From NCBI GenBank assembly GCA_019246455.1, contig JAFAQJ010000345.1:1-6629 (forward strand): a stretch of DNA of 6,629 nucleotides. The letters run 5' to 3'. Origin of the DNA: Pseudolabrys sp. GTDB taxonomy: Bacteria > Pseudomonadota > Alphaproteobacteria > Rhizobiales > Xanthobacteraceae. Made by a program: the position numbers and the translations under genes. Shown in pieces: positions 5,126 to 6,629 of this stretch (position 1 is the stretch's first letter; each line of letters starts with the position of its first letter). A model generated the notes under the pieces. That model had not been told where the DNA came from. It did no database searches and saw only the letters and a list, made by a program, of their open reading frames with translations.

Positions 5126-5178
5126 CATAAATCGGCAGATTTTGCCTAGGTGGGCCCGCCGGCCCCTGGGACTCCTCG

Positions 5179-6629
5179 ATGAGCGACGTTTCGGCCGCGC
5201 AATCTGCAAGCGGTGTCAAAATCCTCAGCCGATTGCCGGGTCTCAACGACCTTGGCGCGCTGTTCAAGCGTGGCGATCTCGCGCTCGCCTTTGGCGTCCT
5301 CACCATCCTCGTCGTTCTGATCCTGCCGCTGCCATCGATGCTGCTCGATATGGCGCTCGCCGTTTCGATCATCATCTCGGTGCTGATCCTGATGACAGCG
5401 CTGTTCATCCAGACGCCGCTCGAGTTTTCATCGTTTCCGACCGTGCTGCTGATAGCGACGATGCTACGGCTGTCGCTCAATCTCGCCTCGACGCGCCTCA
5501 TCCTGTCGCGCGGCCACGAAGGCACTGATGCCGCCGGTCACGTCATCGAGGCGTTCGGCAACTTCGTGATGAGCGGCAATTTCGTAATCGGCCTGATCGT
5601 GTTCACGATCCTGGTGATCGTGAATTTTGTCGTCATCACCAAAGGCTCTGGCCGCATCGCCGAAGTCGCGGCGCGTTTCCACCTCGACGCTATGCCCGGC
5701 AAGCAAATGGCGATCGACGCCGATCTCTCGGCGGGTCTGATCAACGAGCAGGAAGCGCGAAAGCGCCGCCAGAAGCTCGAGGACGAAGGCGGCTTTTTCG
5801 GCGCAATGGACGGCGCTTCGAAGTTCGTGCGCGGCGATGCCATCGCGGGCCTACTCGTCGTCTTCATCAACATCATCGGTGGCATGATCATCGGCATCGC
5901 TCAACAGGGCCTGTCGTTCTCGGATGCCGCGCGCTCCTACACGCTGCTCACGGTCGGCGACGGCCTCGTCACGCAAATTCCCGCCCTGATCGTGTCGACC
6001 GCCGCCGGCCTCCTTGTCGCCAAAGCCGGCGTCTCAGGCGCCGCCGACAAGGCGCTGATGGCGCAGCTCTCGAGCTACCCGAAGGCGCTCGGCATGTCGG
6101 CTGGCGTCATGGCCGTGATGGGTCTCCTGCCCGGCATCCCAATGATCCCGTTCTTCGCGCTCGCCGCCGGTGCCGGCGTCCTCGCCTATACCTTCGACAA
6201 GCGCACCAAGGCGGCGGCCGCTGCCGAGGCCAAAACCGCAACCGCCGAGCCAGGCCAGGCGGCGGAAGCGGACGAGCCGATCTCGACCGCGCTCAAGATC
6301 GACGATCTCAAGATCGAGCTTGGCTACGGCCTGTTACCGCTCGTCAACTCGCCGGACGGCGATCGTCTTACCGATCAGATCAAGGCGCTGCGCCGCTCGC
6401 TGGCCGTCGAGATGGGCTTTGTGATGCCGGCGGTCCGCATCCTCGACAACGTCCAGCTCGACGCCAACAGCTACGTCATCAAGATCAAGGAGGTCGAAGG
6501 CGGCGGCGGCAAGGTGTGGCCGAACCAGTTCATGGTCATGGACCCGGCCGGCGGCCAGGTGAACCTGCCGGGCGTGCACACCACCGAGCCGACATTCGGC
6601 CTGCCCGCGACCTGGATCGACAACGCGCT
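5179..6629 (+). CDS. flhA: Flagellar type III export apparatus protein FlhA (3' end outside the window)
   Basis: 483 full codons of an expected roughly 690-700 are present, with no stop before the window end. FlhA is the large inner-membrane component of the flagellar export gate, with a membrane domain and a cytoplasmic ring that receives export substrates and chaperones. Visible features in order: a variable N-terminus of about 35 residues; hydrophobic helices starting at GVLTILVVLILPLPSMLLD and TVLLIATMLRLSLNLASTR; the FHIPEP-family signature LDAMPGKQMAID at 169-180 followed by the charged cytoplasmic loop; further helices including GLLVVFINIIGGMIIGIA; and from about residue 345 an Ala/Glu-rich linker leading into the FlhA-C domain (ELGYGLLPLV onward). 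The ATG at 5179 fits the family's start and has GGGA 7 bases upstream; homologues likewise begin shortly before a GDLALA-type segment. The terminator behind it and the CtrA-like box suggest it starts its own transcription unit. Confidence 0.95.
   Translation, partial: MSDVSAAQSASGVKILSRLPGLNDLGALFKRGDLALAFGVLTILVVLILPLPSMLLDMALAVSIIISVLILMTALFIQTPLEFSSFPTVLLIATMLRLSLNLASTRLILSRGHEGTDAAGHVIEAFGNFVMSGNFVIGLIVFTILVIVNFVVITKGSGRIAEVAARFHLDAMPGKQMAIDADLSAGLINEQEARKRRQKLEDEGGFFGAMDGASKFVRGDAIAGLLVVFINIIGGMIIGIAQQGLSFSDAARSYTLLTVGDGLVTQIPALIVSTAAGLLVAKAGVSGAADKALMAQLSSYPKALGMSAGVMAVMGLLPGIPMIPFFALAAGAGVLAYTFDKRTKAAAAAEAKTATAEPGQAAEADEPISTALKIDDLKIELGYGLLPLVNSPDGDRLTDQIKALRRSLAVEMGFVMPAVRILDNVQLDANSYVIKIKEVEGGGGKVWPNQFMVMDPAGGQVNLPGVHTTEPTFGLPATWIDNA

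Noticed and set aside
5134..5145. Sigma-54-like GGCAG...TTTTGC upstream of flhA
   Set aside because: GG and GC are 8 bases apart rather than the required 10, so it is not a valid -24/-12 promoter.
5121..5525. - strand frame opposite the start of flhA
   Set aside because: The + strand encodes conserved FlhA sequence throughout, and the antisense product has no recognisable features.

Overview
The base composition (GC-rich, roughly 60% or more by eye), an FlbD-type flagellar regulator, an flhA gene with a CtrA-like box, and motifs resembling alphaproteobacterial ECF promoters together suggest an alphaproteobacterium. It is probably in Rhizobiales/Hyphomicrobiales (Bradyrhizobium, Rhodopseudomonas or Xanthobacteraceae-like). 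All nine genes are on the + strand. I saw no insertion sequence, tRNA, rRNA, CRISPR array or phage gene.

Layout. Positions 1-387 hold the C-terminal part of a sigma-54-dependent activator, best read as FlbD. A DUF952 protein follows (397-741) and probably begins at a CTG codon. Next come a translationally coupled pair: a diacylglycerol-kinase-family lipid kinase (782-1696) and an inositol-monophosphatase-family enzyme (1693-2556). A general-stress (EcfG-type) promoter motif lies directly in front of the pair. A DUF805 membrane protein (2623-3066) leads into an ECF sigma factor (3118-3669), its overlapping RskA-type anti-sigma factor (3666-4358) and a secreted fasciclin-domain protein (4447-5022). 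A strong intrinsic terminator (5052-5084) closes this block. After a 156-base spacer with a CtrA-like site, flhA begins at 5179 and runs off the window end.

How the genes may work together. The most striking signal is a matched pair of promoter-like elements, TGCATCC-N16-CGTAAC. One copy precedes the sigma gene and overlaps the stop codon of the DUF805 gene. The other precedes the fasciclin gene. They share identical half-sites and identical spacing, and each lies about 50 bases before its start codon. This reads as a small self-contained circuit: the sigma factor activates its own sigma/anti-sigma operon and the fasciclin gene, and the membrane anti-sigma factor restrains it. The arrangement parallels the mycobacterial SigK-RskA-MPT70/MPT83 system.

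The two flagellar genes flank about 4.8 kb of genes with no evident motility function. The window therefore looks like a flagellar cluster into which stress, envelope and lipid genes have been placed, with flhA regaining its own control region downstream of the terminator. The promoter, CtrA and start-codon statements are inferences from sequence. The family assignments rest on visible conserved motifs.
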